Below are positions 49,438 to 57,965 of a stretch of 64,000 nucleotides of DNA, piece by piece (position 1 is the first letter of the stretch; every line of letters starts with the position of its first letter). The translations under genes and the position numbers were made by a program. The notes below the pieces were generated by a model. It saw only the letters and a list, made by a program, of their open reading frames with translations. It was not told the origin of the DNA and did no database searches. The stretch is from assembly GCF_900148505.1 (NCBI RefSeq), contig NZ_FRXO01000001.1, forward strand, positions 892,414 through 956,413. The letters run 5' to 3'. The stretch is from Pseudoxanthobacter soli DSM 19599 (lineage in GTDB: Bacteria; Pseudomonadota; Alphaproteobacteria; Rhizobiales; Segnochrobactraceae).

Positions 49438-50621
49438 CAGTCGGCCTTGGCAACGGAGGAAACGGGGGTCGAGGACGCTGCGGTCGCGACCGTGACGGGG
49501 CTGCCGGGGCGCACCTTCATGACACCCTGGGTGATCACGCGGTCGCCAGGTTCAAGCCCGGAGCGAACGATCCAGCCGTCTCCCAGTTCGCGACCGAGTT
49601 CGATCGGCTTCATCTGCGCGTCGGATTCGCCGTCCACCACATAGACGAAGGTGCCTTGCGGCCCCTGCATCACGGCTTCCTGCGGAATGACGACCGCGTC
49701 CTTCAGCGTGATGCCGCTGATGGTGGCGCGCACGAACTGGCCGGGCAGCAGAAGCCCGTCGGGGTTGGCGAACTCCGCCCGCGCCCGCACGGTGCCGGTC
49801 TGCAGGTCGACATTGCGGTCGGTGAAGTCGACGATGCCCTCGGTCGGATAGGTTTCGCCGTTGGCCAGCTTGAGTTTCACGCTGAGCCGGCCGTTGTTGG
49901 CGACAATCACGCGCCCGGAACTGATGAGGCGGCGGATTTCGGCGGCTTCCGCGTCCGTGAACGAGAAGTTCACATAGACCGGATTGAGCTGGGTGATCCG
50001 CGTCAGCAGGCTGTCGTTGGAGCCCGTGCCGACGAGACCGCCCTCCGGCACCACCTTGAGGCTCGTCACGCCGGTGATCGGCGCGCGAACAGTGGTATAG
50101 CCGAGATTGATTTCGGCGGTCTTGAGCTGCGCCTGAGCAACAGCAAGGTCGGCTTTCGCCGTCTCGACGGCGGATGCGGCGTCGTCGCGCGCCTTCTCGG
50201 TGCCGAACTTGCGGTCGAAGAGCGCCGAGGCACGGCCGCTGTCGTTCTCGGCCTGCTTCAGGGCGGCCTCAGCACGCTGCACCTGCGCGGAGGCGCGGGC
50301 GACCTCGGCCTCGTAGGTGGCCGGATCGATGCGGAACAGCACGTCGCCTTCCTTGACGGTCGCGCCCTCCGTGAAGTTGCGGGACATCAGGATGCCGGCG
50401 ACGCGCGCGCGCACCTCCACCTCGCGAAATGCCGACACGCGGCCGGCATATTCGTAGGAAAGCGGCACGTTCTTGCGTTCCACGGTGGCAATGGTGACGG
50501 CCGGCGGCGGAGGAGCACCCTGAGCGAACACAGGCGCAGGAGAGAGCAGACCGGACACGGCAACAGGAGCCAGTCCAAGAAGCGCCGCGCCGACGGCCAA
50601 AACCAGCGACTTCGTCCTCAT
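49437..50621 (-). CDS. RND efflux periplasmic adaptor (AcrA/MexA-like)
   Basis: A 394-residue membrane-fusion protein with a cleavable signal (about 1-34, ending PVFAQ). The lipoyl-like half ([18 protein letters not shown]), a long coiled-coil hairpin (about 105-165, rich in Ala/Glu/Lys), the second half ([20 protein letters not shown]) and a beta-barrel follow in order. It has no lipobox Cys, unlike AcrA. First gene of the two-gene efflux operon, repressed most likely by the divergent TetR protein. Confidence 0.95.
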   Translation of the reverse strand: MRTKSLVLAVGAALLGLAPVAVSGLLSPAPVFAQGAPPPPAVTIATVERKNVPLSYEYAGRVSAFREVEVRARVAGILMSRNFTEGATVKEGDVLFRIDPATYEAEVARASAQVQRAEAALKQAENDSGRASALFDRKFGTEKARDDAASAVETAKADLAVAQAQLKTAEINLGYTTVRAPITGVTSLKVVPEGGLVGTGSNDSLLTRITQLNPVYVNFSFTDAEAAEIRRLISSGRVIVANNGRLSVKLKLANGETYPTEGIVDFTDRNVDLQTGTVRARAEFANPDGLLLPGQFVRATISGITLKDAVVIPQEAVMQGPQGTFVYVVDGESDAQMKPIELGRELGDGWIVRSGLEPGDRVITQGVMKVRPGSPVTVATAASSTPVSSVAKAD

Positions 50622-50841
50622 CTCTCTGTCCTTTGCAAACCATCACCGGCGGCCCGCAATCAGGCACCGCTCGGTCTCGTTTTCATGCAAGCGCGTGGAT
50701 GCCGCCGGTCTGACGGACGCACCCGCCCCTTCGGGTCGTTCCGCCCCTTCGGCCCACGCAGAACCGGAAAACGGCGAAACAGGCGGACGCGGCGGCTCGG
50801 GAGGGAAAACCGGACTCGACGGCACCACGACCCGAGCTATA

Positions 50842-50861
50842 TACATTCACGATCGTATGTA
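50842..50861. promoter_or_regulatory. Probable AcrR/TetR operator
   Basis: TACAT (50842-50846), ten bases, ATGTA (50857-50861): an inverted repeat in the shared promoter region of the efflux operon and its TetR regulator. It resembles the known AcrR operator of E. coli, which also has TACAT/ATGTA ends. It lies 49 bases before the regulator start. Confidence 0.65.
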
Positions 50862-50910
50862 AGCAAGCCACGAAACCGGGCGAACGGAACCCGGACGGCG
50901 CGAAGGACCC

Positions 50911-51603
50911 ATGGCGCGTAGAACGAAAGCAGAAGCCGAGCAGACCCGCAACGACCTGCTCGATGCCGCGGAAGCCTTGTTTTTCGAGCGTGGCGTATCG
51001 GGCACATCGCTCGACGATATCGCGCGGGCTGCAGGCGTCACACGCGGCGCCGTCTATTGGCACTTCAAGAACAAGCTCGATCTGTTCTGCGCCATGGAGC
51101 ACCGCGTCCGGTTACCCCACGAGGAACTGCTCGAACGGACGATGTCCAGGAAGGACGCCGAGCCGCTGGATGTCATCGAGGAGTCGGTGGTCGCCTCGCT
51201 CTCATCCCTCTTCCAGGACGAGCAGAAGCAGCGCGTGCTCTCGATCCTGTTTCACCGCTGCGAGTATGTCGGCGACATGGCCGAAGCACTCGCCCGACTC
51301 GAGGAAGCCAAGAGCCGGCTCTGGGTGATGTTTCTGGATGCATTTCGAGAGGCTTCCCGGCGCGGCCAGCTCGCGGCGGCCTGGACGCCCGAGGTGGCAT
51401 GCTTGACGCTGCGCGCCTGCATGACGGGGCTTCTGGACGAGTGGATGCGAGACCCGCTCAATCCCGGCGAGTGCAATGCGAGCTGCGCCTGCATCGGCAG
51501 TCTGTTCAGCAGCTTCCGCAGGGGCTCGCCCGCCGACCTGCCCCCGCATCCCCTGCTCGAAGAAGTGCTGCAGGAGGCCAAAAAGCAAAACGGCCGGGAG
51601 TGA
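50911..51603 (+). CDS. TetR/AcrR-family repressor of the RND pump
   Basis: A 230-residue regulator. The HTH covers residues 10-56 (DLLDAAEALFFERGVSGTSL, DDIARAAGVTRGAVYWHFKN); the ligand domain follows and resembles AcrR/TtgR-type C-terminal domains (HEELLERTM, LDEWMRDP). It diverges from the pump operon across 289 bases with a palindromic operator between. Drug-like ligands probably release it from DNA; no effector can be named. Confidence 0.93.
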   Translation: MARRTKAEAEQTRNDLLDAAEALFFERGVSGTSLDDIARAAGVTRGAVYWHFKNKLDLFCAMEHRVRLPHEELLERTMSRKDAEPLDVIEESVVASLSSLFQDEQKQRVLSILFHRCEYVGDMAEALARLEEAKSRLWVMFLDAFREASRRGQLAAAWTPEVACLTLRACMTGLLDEWMRDPLNPGECNASCACIGSLFSSFRRGSPADLPPHPLLEEVLQEAKKQNGRE

Positions 51604-51638
51604 CCCGGCCGCTCGATCCTTGAAAGCCGTTGCGGCGA

Positions 51639-52121
51639 TCAGGCCTCGTTGGCGGGCGCGGCCTGAAGCTGGCCGTACTTCTGCACGCCGATCGACTCGA
51701 GCAGCTGAAGCTGGGTCTCGATGAAATCGATATGGCTTTCCTCGTCCTCGAGCAGGTCCTCGAAAAGCTCCATCGTCACATAGTCGCCCTTGTCGCGGCA
51801 GAGCTCGCGGGCCTGCTTGTAGAGCGCACGGGCGGAATATTCGGCCGCGAGATCACACTCGAGAACTTCCTTGATGTTCTCGCCGATTCGCAGCGTATCG
51901 AGCGTCTGGAGGTTGGGATGGCCTTCGAGGAAAATGATGCGCGTCACCAGCTTGTCAGCGTGGTGCATTTCCTCAATCGATTCCTCGCGCTCTTTCTTTG
52001 CAAGAAGCGTGAAACCCCAATCGTCGAGGAGGCGATAGTGCAGCCAATACTGATTGATCGCAGCAAGCTCATGCTTGAGCGACTTGTTCAGTATCTCCAG
52101 AACTTCTGGATCGCCCTTCAT
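51639..52121 (-). CDS. bfr: Bacterioferritin
   Basis: A 160-residue iron-storage subunit that forms 24-mers. In the E. coli numbering, ferroxidase residues Glu18, Tyr25, Glu51 and His54 and the haem ligand Met52 are all in place ([23 protein letters not shown]); the far-half Glu/His pair lies in [15 protein letters not shown] and [16 protein letters not shown] precedes the ATG at 52121. It pairs with a Bfd-like gene 131 bases upstream. Confidence 0.97.
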   Translation of the reverse strand: MKGDPEVLEILNKSLKHELAAINQYWLHYRLLDDWGFTLLAKKEREESIEEMHHADKLVTRIIFLEGHPNLQTLDTLRIGENIKEVLECDLAAEYSARALYKQARELCRDKGDYVTMELFEDLLEDEESHIDFIETQLQLLESIGVQKYGQLQAAPANEA

Positions 52122-52252
52122 CGTCTTCTCCTCGGCACACACGCATCGCGCCCGCTGTCTGGCCGGACGGTGCATGAGTTTTAATCATTCCAATTCCGGG
52201 AGCGCAATAGGGGAAGATCCATAGAGGCCCCGACATCTGTCGGAGCATCAAC

Positions 52253-52834
52253 TCACGCCGTGCGGCGGAAGGCTAGATCGGGAATGGTCGCAGCCCCATC
52301 TGGAGCATTCGAATCCGCAACGCCCCGGCGACCATCAGCCGCCTGCACCTCCGCGGCTTCGGCCTGCGCGGCGCCATCCGCGTGCGCCACGGCCGCGAGG
52401 GCGAGCGTGATGACGACGCCACCGCTCGACGTTGCAGCGGTCGCCTTGTCCATCTCAGACTCGGCGACAGGCGCGTGAACGGCCGGCAAACTCCGCACGT
52501 CATCGTGATCATGCGAGGACTGACAGCCGCAAGCCGCCTCCGCGGGCTTGGCGGTCCCCTCAAGGCCGAGTGCCGTCGCCAGCCTCGGAGCAAGAAGGAT
52601 GCGGCCGCTTCGGGTGGTGCGCTCCAGCCTGACGTCGGCGATCTCCGCCTCGACGGCAGCACGGTGGATCACGTCGACCACGAGGGGGAAGCAACCGCCG
52701 CATTCGGGGCGGCAGCCGAGCGACTTGAATACGGCGCCGGGGGTGATGATGCCGCGATCGGGCTCCGAAGCGATCTCGGCCGCCGCCTTCGCGAGCGTCC
52801 GGTGGGAAAGCCGGTTACACGAACAAACGATCAT
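52253..52834 (-). CDS. Bacterioferritin-associated ferredoxin-like protein with long C-terminal tail
   Basis: A 193-residue protein. Residues 1-55 match Bfd: MIVCSCNRLS and CRPECGGCFP provide the four Cys (CxC ... CxxxxCxxC-like) for a 2Fe-2S cluster. Bfd reduces ferric iron stored in bacterioferritin. The remaining 130 residues are not part of Bfd: a CGCQSSHDHDD stretch with more Cys and His, then Ala-rich low complexity. Start at 52834. Downstream is bfr on the same strand. Confidence 0.8.
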   Translation of the reverse strand: MIVCSCNRLSHRTLAKAAAEIASEPDRGIITPGAVFKSLGCRPECGGCFPLVVDVIHRAAVEAEIADVRLERTTRSGRILLAPRLATALGLEGTAKPAEAACGCQSSHDHDDVRSLPAVHAPVAESEMDKATAATSSGGVVITLALAAVAHADGAAQAEAAEVQAADGRRGVADSNAPDGAATIPDLAFRRTA

Positions 52835-53190
52835 CTGTCCCGTGGGTCCTTCGCGAGCCTGAGGCGCACATGGCGCGCATCACGAGGACATTGCGGGCCG
52901 TCGACACAATTGGGCTTTTGCGAGCCATATGCAAGTGTTTCAAATGCAAAAGAGCCAGAACGCAGGCGCATAACGCCCTGCAATTTCAATAGAATAAGAA
53001 CAATCCTAAACTACGACGGCAAGCGATGGTGCGGCCATCGCTCGGTTGCGCCGGAGTGCGCATGAGCATGGGCGGCAAACAGTGGCGCCGCTTCTCGGCC
53101 CACAGGCCGCAACGCAAAACGGGCGGCGCCTTCCGGCCCCGCCCGCTGATCGTCACGTCATGCCATTCCCGGCCCGGCCGGAGCCGGTGC
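52835..53190. other. Intergenic region between the Bfd-like gene and glpX
   Basis: 356 bases. An AT-rich stretch at 52975-53012 includes AATAGAATAAGAACAATCC, a possible promoter or iron-response site for the divergent Bfd-like gene; I cannot match it to a named box. The rest holds no supported gene. Confidence 0.4.
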
Positions 53191-54186
53191 TCATTCGGTG
53201 CGGAACTTCTCCACCAGCGGATGCACGGCCTTGATCCACCGCTTGGTGCGGGTCGCCGAGCGCATCACGAGGGTCTCTGTCGAGACACCATGGCGGCCGA
53301 AGCGCACGCCCGAAAGCAGGCTGCCATCGGTGACACCGGTCGCGGCGAAGTAGACGTCGCCAGAGGCGAGTTCGTGCATCTCGTACTTCTTGTCGGCCTC
53401 AGCTATCCCCATGCGCTTGGCACGGGCGCGCTTTTCCTCGGTGTCAAGAATCAGCCGGCCCTGCATCTGGCCGCCGATGCAGCGCAGCGCGGCTGCGGCC
53501 AGCACACCCTCCGGTGCACCGCCGATGCCGAGATAGATGTCGACGCCGGTCTCTTCCGGCTCGGTCGTGTGGATCACGCCCGCGACGTCGCCGTCGGAGA
53601 TCAGCTGCACCGCAGCGCCGGTGGCGCGCACAGCCTCGATCAGTGCGGCGTGGCGCGGCCGGTCCATGATGAGCGCAGTGATGTCCTCGGGCGCGACGCC
53701 CTTGGCCTTGGCGAGGGCCTTGATGTTCTCAGCCGGGGTGGCGTCGAGATCGACGACACCCTTGGGGTAGCCCGGCCCGATGGCGATCTTGTCCATGTAC
53801 ACGTCGGGTGCGTTCAGGAGGCCGCCGCGCTCGGCGATCGCCAGCACCGCCAGCGAATTCGGCTGGTTCTTGGCGCACAGCGTGGTGCCTTCGAGCGGAT
53901 CGAGGGCGATATCGACCTTCACGCCGCCACCCGTCCCGACCGTCTCGCCGATATAGAGCATCGGCGCCTCGTCGCGCTCGCCCTCGCCGATCACCACGAC
54001 ACCGTCGATGGGCAGAACATTGAGCTCGCGCCGCATGGCGTCGACCGCGGCCTGATCGGCGGCCTTTTCGTCGCCGCGGCCACGCAAGCGGGCGGCGGCG
54101 ACAGCAGCGCGTTCGGTCACGCGCACCACCTCGAGGGTGAGGATGCGCTCAAGCACGGCGCTGCGCGGCTTTTCAATCGTGGACAT
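53191..54186 (-). CDS. glpX: Class II fructose-1,6-bisphosphatase
   Basis: Hydrolyses fructose-1,6-bisphosphate to fructose-6-phosphate in gluconeogenesis; may also act on sedoheptulose-1,7-bisphosphate. The 331-residue chain has GEGERDEAPMLYIGE, ALDPLEGTT and ISDGDVAGVI, the metal- and substrate-binding signatures of GlpX. GAGAGG precedes the ATG at 54186. It follows hom by 41 bases, the usual alphaproteobacterial order. Confidence 0.96.
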   Translation of the reverse strand: MSTIEKPRSAVLERILTLEVVRVTERAAVAAARLRGRGDEKAADQAAVDAMRRELNVLPIDGVVVIGEGERDEAPMLYIGETVGTGGGVKVDIALDPLEGTTLCAKNQPNSLAVLAIAERGGLLNAPDVYMDKIAIGPGYPKGVVDLDATPAENIKALAKAKGVAPEDITALIMDRPRHAALIEAVRATGAAVQLISDGDVAGVIHTTEPEETGVDIYLGIGGAPEGVLAAAALRCIGGQMQGRLILDTEEKRARAKRMGIAEADKKYEMHELASGDVYFAATGVTDGSLLSGVRFGRHGVSTETLVMRSATRTKRWIKAVHPLVEKFRTE

Positions 54187-54227
54187 GTGGGCCTCTCGGT
54201 CAATCGCGCGGGCCGGCCTGGCCGGCA

Positions 54228-55559
54228 TCACGCGAGCTTTTCGATTCGGATCATCTTCGGGGGGCCGGCAACGACGCTCTCGGCCGCTATCGCGCCGATC
54301 GCGGCCCGGACGGCCTCTTCGGTGGTCTCGTAGGTGATGAGCACGATCGGCTGCACCACCGAGGGCACGGCCGCGCCGGGCGCATCGGCGCGCGGCGCGC
54401 GGCGGCGCTGCACGATCGACTCGAGCGAGATGCCGTGGTCGGCCATGTGCCGGGCGATGGTTGCGAGCGCTCCCGGCCGGTCCTCAATCAGGAGCCGGAG
54501 ATAATATCCCCCTGCATGGCGGGCGATCCGGGCGGCACTATAGGGCTGCATCGCCGAGGCCGGGCGGCCGAAGGTCGGGATATGGCGGCCGGTCGCCACG
54601 TCCATAAGGTCCGCGATGACCGAGGACGCCGTAGCCTCGCCGCCGGCGCCGGGACCGACCAGAACGATCTCTCCCAGCGCATCGCTGTCGACGGCGACGG
54701 CGTTGAGAACGCCGTCGATGCGGGCGATGGCCGAGGACTTCGGCACCATCGTCGGATGCACGCGCTGCTCGATGCCGTCGCCGGCACGGCTGGCGACACC
54801 GAGCAGCTTGATCCGGTATCCGAGTTCGTCGGCCGCCGCGATGTCTTCCGGCGTGATGGCGGAGATGCCCTCAATCAGGATAGCGTCGGCATCGACCTCG
54901 GTGCCGAAGGCCAGTCCGGTCAGAAGCGCAAGCTTGTGGGCGGTGTCGTAGCCCTCGATGTCGAAGGTCGGATCGGCCTCCGCGTAGCCGAGCCGCTGCG
55001 CCTCCGCGAGACAGGTGGCGAAGTCGAGGCCTTCGCGCTCCATCCGGGTGAGGATGTAGTTGCAGGTGCCGTTCAGGATGCCGTAGACGCGGCTGATCGC
55101 GTTGCCCGGCAGCGCCTCGCGCAGCGTGCGCACGATGGGAATGCCGCCGGCGACCGCCGCCTCGAACCCGATGCCGATGCCGGTGTCGTGGGCCTCGGCC
55201 GCGCGGGCGAGTGCGTTGCCATGGCGCGCGAGCAGCGCCTTGTTGGCAGTCACGACCGGCAGCCCCCGGGCGATGGCCGCTTCGACAGCACGCCGCGCAG
55301 GTCCGTCCTCGCCGCCGATGACCTCCACGAAAACATCGATGGAATTGTCGTGGGCGAGATCGGCGGGATCGTCGTACCAGGTGACGTCGGAAAGATCGAC
55401 GCCGCGGTCCTTGCCGCGCGAGCGCGCGCTCACGGCGGACACCACGATCGGCCGGCCGCAGCGCGCTTCCAGATCCGCCCGGCGGCGCTCGAGCAAACGG
55501 AGGACCGCGATGCCGACGGTTCCGAGGCCGGCAAGGCCAACGCGCAGGGGTTCAACCAT
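54228..55559 (-). CDS. hom: Homoserine dehydrogenase
   Basis: Reduces aspartate semialdehyde to homoserine for Thr, Met and Ile synthesis. The 443-residue chain opens with GLAGLGTVGIAVLRLL (NAD site), has VVTANKALLARHG, FEAAVAGGIPI, GILNGTCNYILTRME and AYAEADPTFD-like GYAEADPTFDIEGYD catalytic stretches, and ends with an ACT domain (LLIEDRPGALATIARHM) for threonine feedback. The ATG at 55559 is used; the frame runs on to 56048 inside the aminotransferase gene and is not real. Confidence 0.96.
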   Translation of the reverse strand: MVEPLRVGLAGLGTVGIAVLRLLERRRADLEARCGRPIVVSAVSARSRGKDRGVDLSDVTWYDDPADLAHDNSIDVFVEVIGGEDGPARRAVEAAIARGLPVVTANKALLARHGNALARAAEAHDTGIGIGFEAAVAGGIPIVRTLREALPGNAISRVYGILNGTCNYILTRMEREGLDFATCLAEAQRLGYAEADPTFDIEGYDTAHKLALLTGLAFGTEVDADAILIEGISAITPEDIAAADELGYRIKLLGVASRAGDGIEQRVHPTMVPKSSAIARIDGVLNAVAVDSDALGEIVLVGPGAGGEATASSVIADLMDVATGRHIPTFGRPASAMQPYSAARIARHAGGYYLRLLIEDRPGALATIARHMADHGISLESIVQRRRAPRADAPGAAVPSVVQPIVLITYETTEEAVRAAIGAIAAESVVAGPPKMIRIEKLA

Positions 55560-55758
55560 CGGGACAGCGGATCCTATCGCGATCACGCGACCGGCAGCCT
55601 GGGGACCGGTCGCGAGACCTTCGAGAAAACACAACGCGCGCGACGCGGTCGGCCGCGGCATCCCGCGAACCGCCGCGTCGCGGCGAACACGACGCATCAT
55701 CCCCGTCAGGCTGCGGTGCGATCGACGGATCGAGTGCCGCGCACCGGGCGGGAAGCGA

Positions 55759-56976
55759 TCAGCGGTGGGCGCTGATCGGGATGACGTTGTGCAACGTTTC
55801 CTCGGACGTTTCAAGGAAGCGGCGCAGGTTGCGGGCAGCCTGGCGAATGCGTTGCTCGTTCTCCACGAGCGCGATACGCACGAAGCTGTCGCCGTGCTCG
55901 CCGAAGCCGATGCCCGGCGAAACCGCCACGTCCGCCTTCTCCAGCAACAGCTTGGAGAACTCCAGGCTGCCGAGCGCGCGGTAGGGCTCCGGGATCGGCG
56001 CCCAGGCGAACATCGAGGCGCGCGGGGACGGAACCTCCCAACCCGCACGGCCGAACGAATCCACCAGGATGTCGCGGCGCTTGCGGTAGACGTCGCGCAC
56101 TTCCTGGATCGCGGCGTCGCCGCCGTTGAGTGCGGCGGTGGCGGCGACCTGGATCGGCGTGAACGCGCCGTAATCGAGATAGGACTTCACCCGTGTCAGG
56201 GCTGCGATCAGGCGCTCGTTGCCGACCGCGAAGCCCATGCGCCAGCCGGGCATGGAAAAGGTCTTCGACATCGAGGTGAACTCGACCGCGATGTCGTTGG
56301 CGCCCGGAACCTGCAGGATCGAAGGCGGCGGCGGGCCGTCGAAATAGATTTCCGAATAGGCGAGGTCCGACAGCACGAAGATCTCGTGCTTGCGGGCGAA
56401 CGCCACCACATCGCGGTAGAAGTCGAGATCGGCCACGGCGGCGGTCGGATTTGCCGGGTAGCACAGCACGACCGCGATCGGCTTCGGGATCGAATGCACC
56501 ACGGCGCGTTCCAGCGCCTGGAACAGTTCGGGCCCGGGATCGGACGGCACCGAGCGCACCACGCCGCCGGCCATCAGGAAGCCGAAGGCATGGATCGGGT
56601 AGCTCGGGTTCGGCACCAGCACCACATCGCCCGGCGCGGTGATCGCCTGGGCCATGTTGGCGAAGCCTTCCTTGGAACCCAGCGTCGCCACCACCTGGGT
56701 GTCGGGATTGAGCTTCACGCCGAACCGGCGGTCGTAATAGGCCGCCTGTGCGCGGCGCAGGCCGGGGATACCCTTCGACGAGGAATAACGGTGGGTGCGC
56801 GGATGCTGCACCGCCTCGCAAAGCTTGTCGACGATGTATTGCGGCGTCGGCAGGTCGGGATTGCCCATGCCGAGGTCGATGATGTCGGCGCCCGAAGCTC
56901 GCGCGCTCGCCTTCAGCCGATTGACCTGCTCGAAGACATAGGGCGGCAAGCGCCGGATTTTATGGAACTCGTCCAT
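55759..56976 (-). CDS. PLP-dependent class I/II aminotransferase (AlaC / LL-DAP aminotransferase-like)
   Basis: A 405-residue fold-type I aminotransferase. DEFHKIRRLPPYVFEQVN, DLGMGNPDLPTP, YPANPTAAVADLDFY and the PLP-lysine stretch SMSKTFSMPGWRMGF are as in the AlaC group (alanine-synthesising transaminases; many are misnamed as LL-diaminopimelate aminotransferases). GAGG lies near the ATG at 56976. It lies 199 bases upstream of hom on the same strand; the order aminotransferase-hom-glpX recurs in this class, which suggests an amino-acid operon. Confidence 0.92.
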   Translation of the reverse strand: MDEFHKIRRLPPYVFEQVNRLKASARASGADIIDLGMGNPDLPTPQYIVDKLCEAVQHPRTHRYSSSKGIPGLRRAQAAYYDRRFGVKLNPDTQVVATLGSKEGFANMAQAITAPGDVVLVPNPSYPIHAFGFLMAGGVVRSVPSDPGPELFQALERAVVHSIPKPIAVVLCYPANPTAAVADLDFYRDVVAFARKHEIFVLSDLAYSEIYFDGPPPPSILQVPGANDIAVEFTSMSKTFSMPGWRMGFAVGNERLIAALTRVKSYLDYGAFTPIQVAATAALNGGDAAIQEVRDVYRKRRDILVDSFGRAGWEVPSPRASMFAWAPIPEPYRALGSLEFSKLLLEKADVAVSPGIGFGEHGDSFVRIALVENEQRIRQAARNLRRFLETSEETLHNVIPISAHR

Positions 56977-57127
56977 CGCCTCAACCTCAATCCATGTTTG
57001 TTCCGGCGGCTGCATTCCCTGTCAATGCCGCCGGGCCGCGGATATCGCTCTTCTCCCTCCCGCGCCAGAATGAACGGACGCGGCAGTTTCCCTGCTCGGG
57101 ATGGATGCCGTGATCGGCGCCGATTAC

Positions 57128-57203
57128 GGCGCCCTTTGGGCGCCCAGCCGGCCTCAAGCACTTTCCGATCGCAAGAAATCTTCGGATCGGAAAGAAATCG
57201 CTC
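57128..57203. repeat. Hairpin plus palindromic repeat module B
   Basis: GGCGCCC (57128-57134) and GGGCGCC (57138-57144) form a tight hairpin. Then a module B copy reads AGCACTTTCCGATC (from 57157), GATCGGAAAG (57185-57194) and ends AAATCGCTCAG. It lies between the lipoprotein stop at 57262 and the aminotransferase start, so it could stop lipoprotein transcripts. Confidence 0.75.
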
Positions 57204-57261
57204 AGCCGTCAGTTTGCAGGCGCGACTCTATCACCGTTTGCAGAACGGCGCACGCCGCACG

Positions 57262-57735
57262 TCAGTTGGTGGCACCGGCGTCGGCGTCCGGTTCGGCGCC
57301 CTCGGCGGGCTTCGTGCCGCTCTCGATGATCTTGCGCGCGTCCTCGGCGTGGGTCGCGCCGAGCGCGGTCAGTTCCGCTGTCGTGTCCTGATGGGAAGCC
57401 AGTGCCGTCGCCTTGCCCGTCTCGGCATCGAGCGTCTTCTGCAGGTCCCCCTGATAAATCTGCTGCTCGCCCTGGGTCATCATCACCGGATGGGTGGTGA
57501 CGGCCTTGTAGGCGAGATTGGGGAAGCCGTTCTTCTGGGTTTCCGGCACCGTTGTGCCGGGCGGAACCGTGCCGTGCGTCATCGTATACGGAATGACGCG
57601 CGAGGTCGGATCGTCGCTGCAGCCGGCGAGCACGAACGCCAGCGACGCGGCGGCAAGGGCCGAAGCTGCGCTTGCCAGCCGGCGCGAAGCGGAGGGTGCG
57701 GCCTTGCCGGCCGGACGAAGACGCACGATCTGCAT
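57262..57735 (-). CDS. Predicted lipoprotein of unknown function
   Basis: A 157-residue product from the ATG at 57735 with a lipoprotein signal ending FVLAGC (Cys about residue 40). The mature part (TSRVIPYTMTHGTVPPGTTV, FPNLAYKAVTTHP, QQIYQGDLQKTLDAE) has no domain I know and ends with an acidic Ala/Gly-rich tail. Such proteins are scattered in this order as hypotheticals. It probably sits in the inner or outer membrane periplasmic face. Confidence 0.78.
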   Translation of the reverse strand: MQIVRLRPAGKAAPSASRRLASAASALAAASLAFVLAGCSDDPTSRVIPYTMTHGTVPPGTTVPETQKNGFPNLAYKAVTTHPVMMTQGEQQIYQGDLQKTLDAETGKATALASHQDTTAELTALGATHAEDARKIIESGTKPAEGAEPDADAGATN

Positions 57736-57965
57736 GTCGCTCGTTATCCAAATACGGTTTTCGGCACACCGACGGCCCCGGGCGACCGGGCAGCGGAGAT
57801 GCGCGGGACCATACGCTGCCGGAACGCCGGAGCAAAGCATGTCATCCTCCGGTTAGCCGTTTCACAACGCGGCGCGGAAAAGATGCCGCCCTCGATAAAG
57901 CCGTGCGATTCGGGGTGCGGTTGCGGTCCGGCGCGCCCTGCCCGCTCCACCTCCGACCGACGCCG

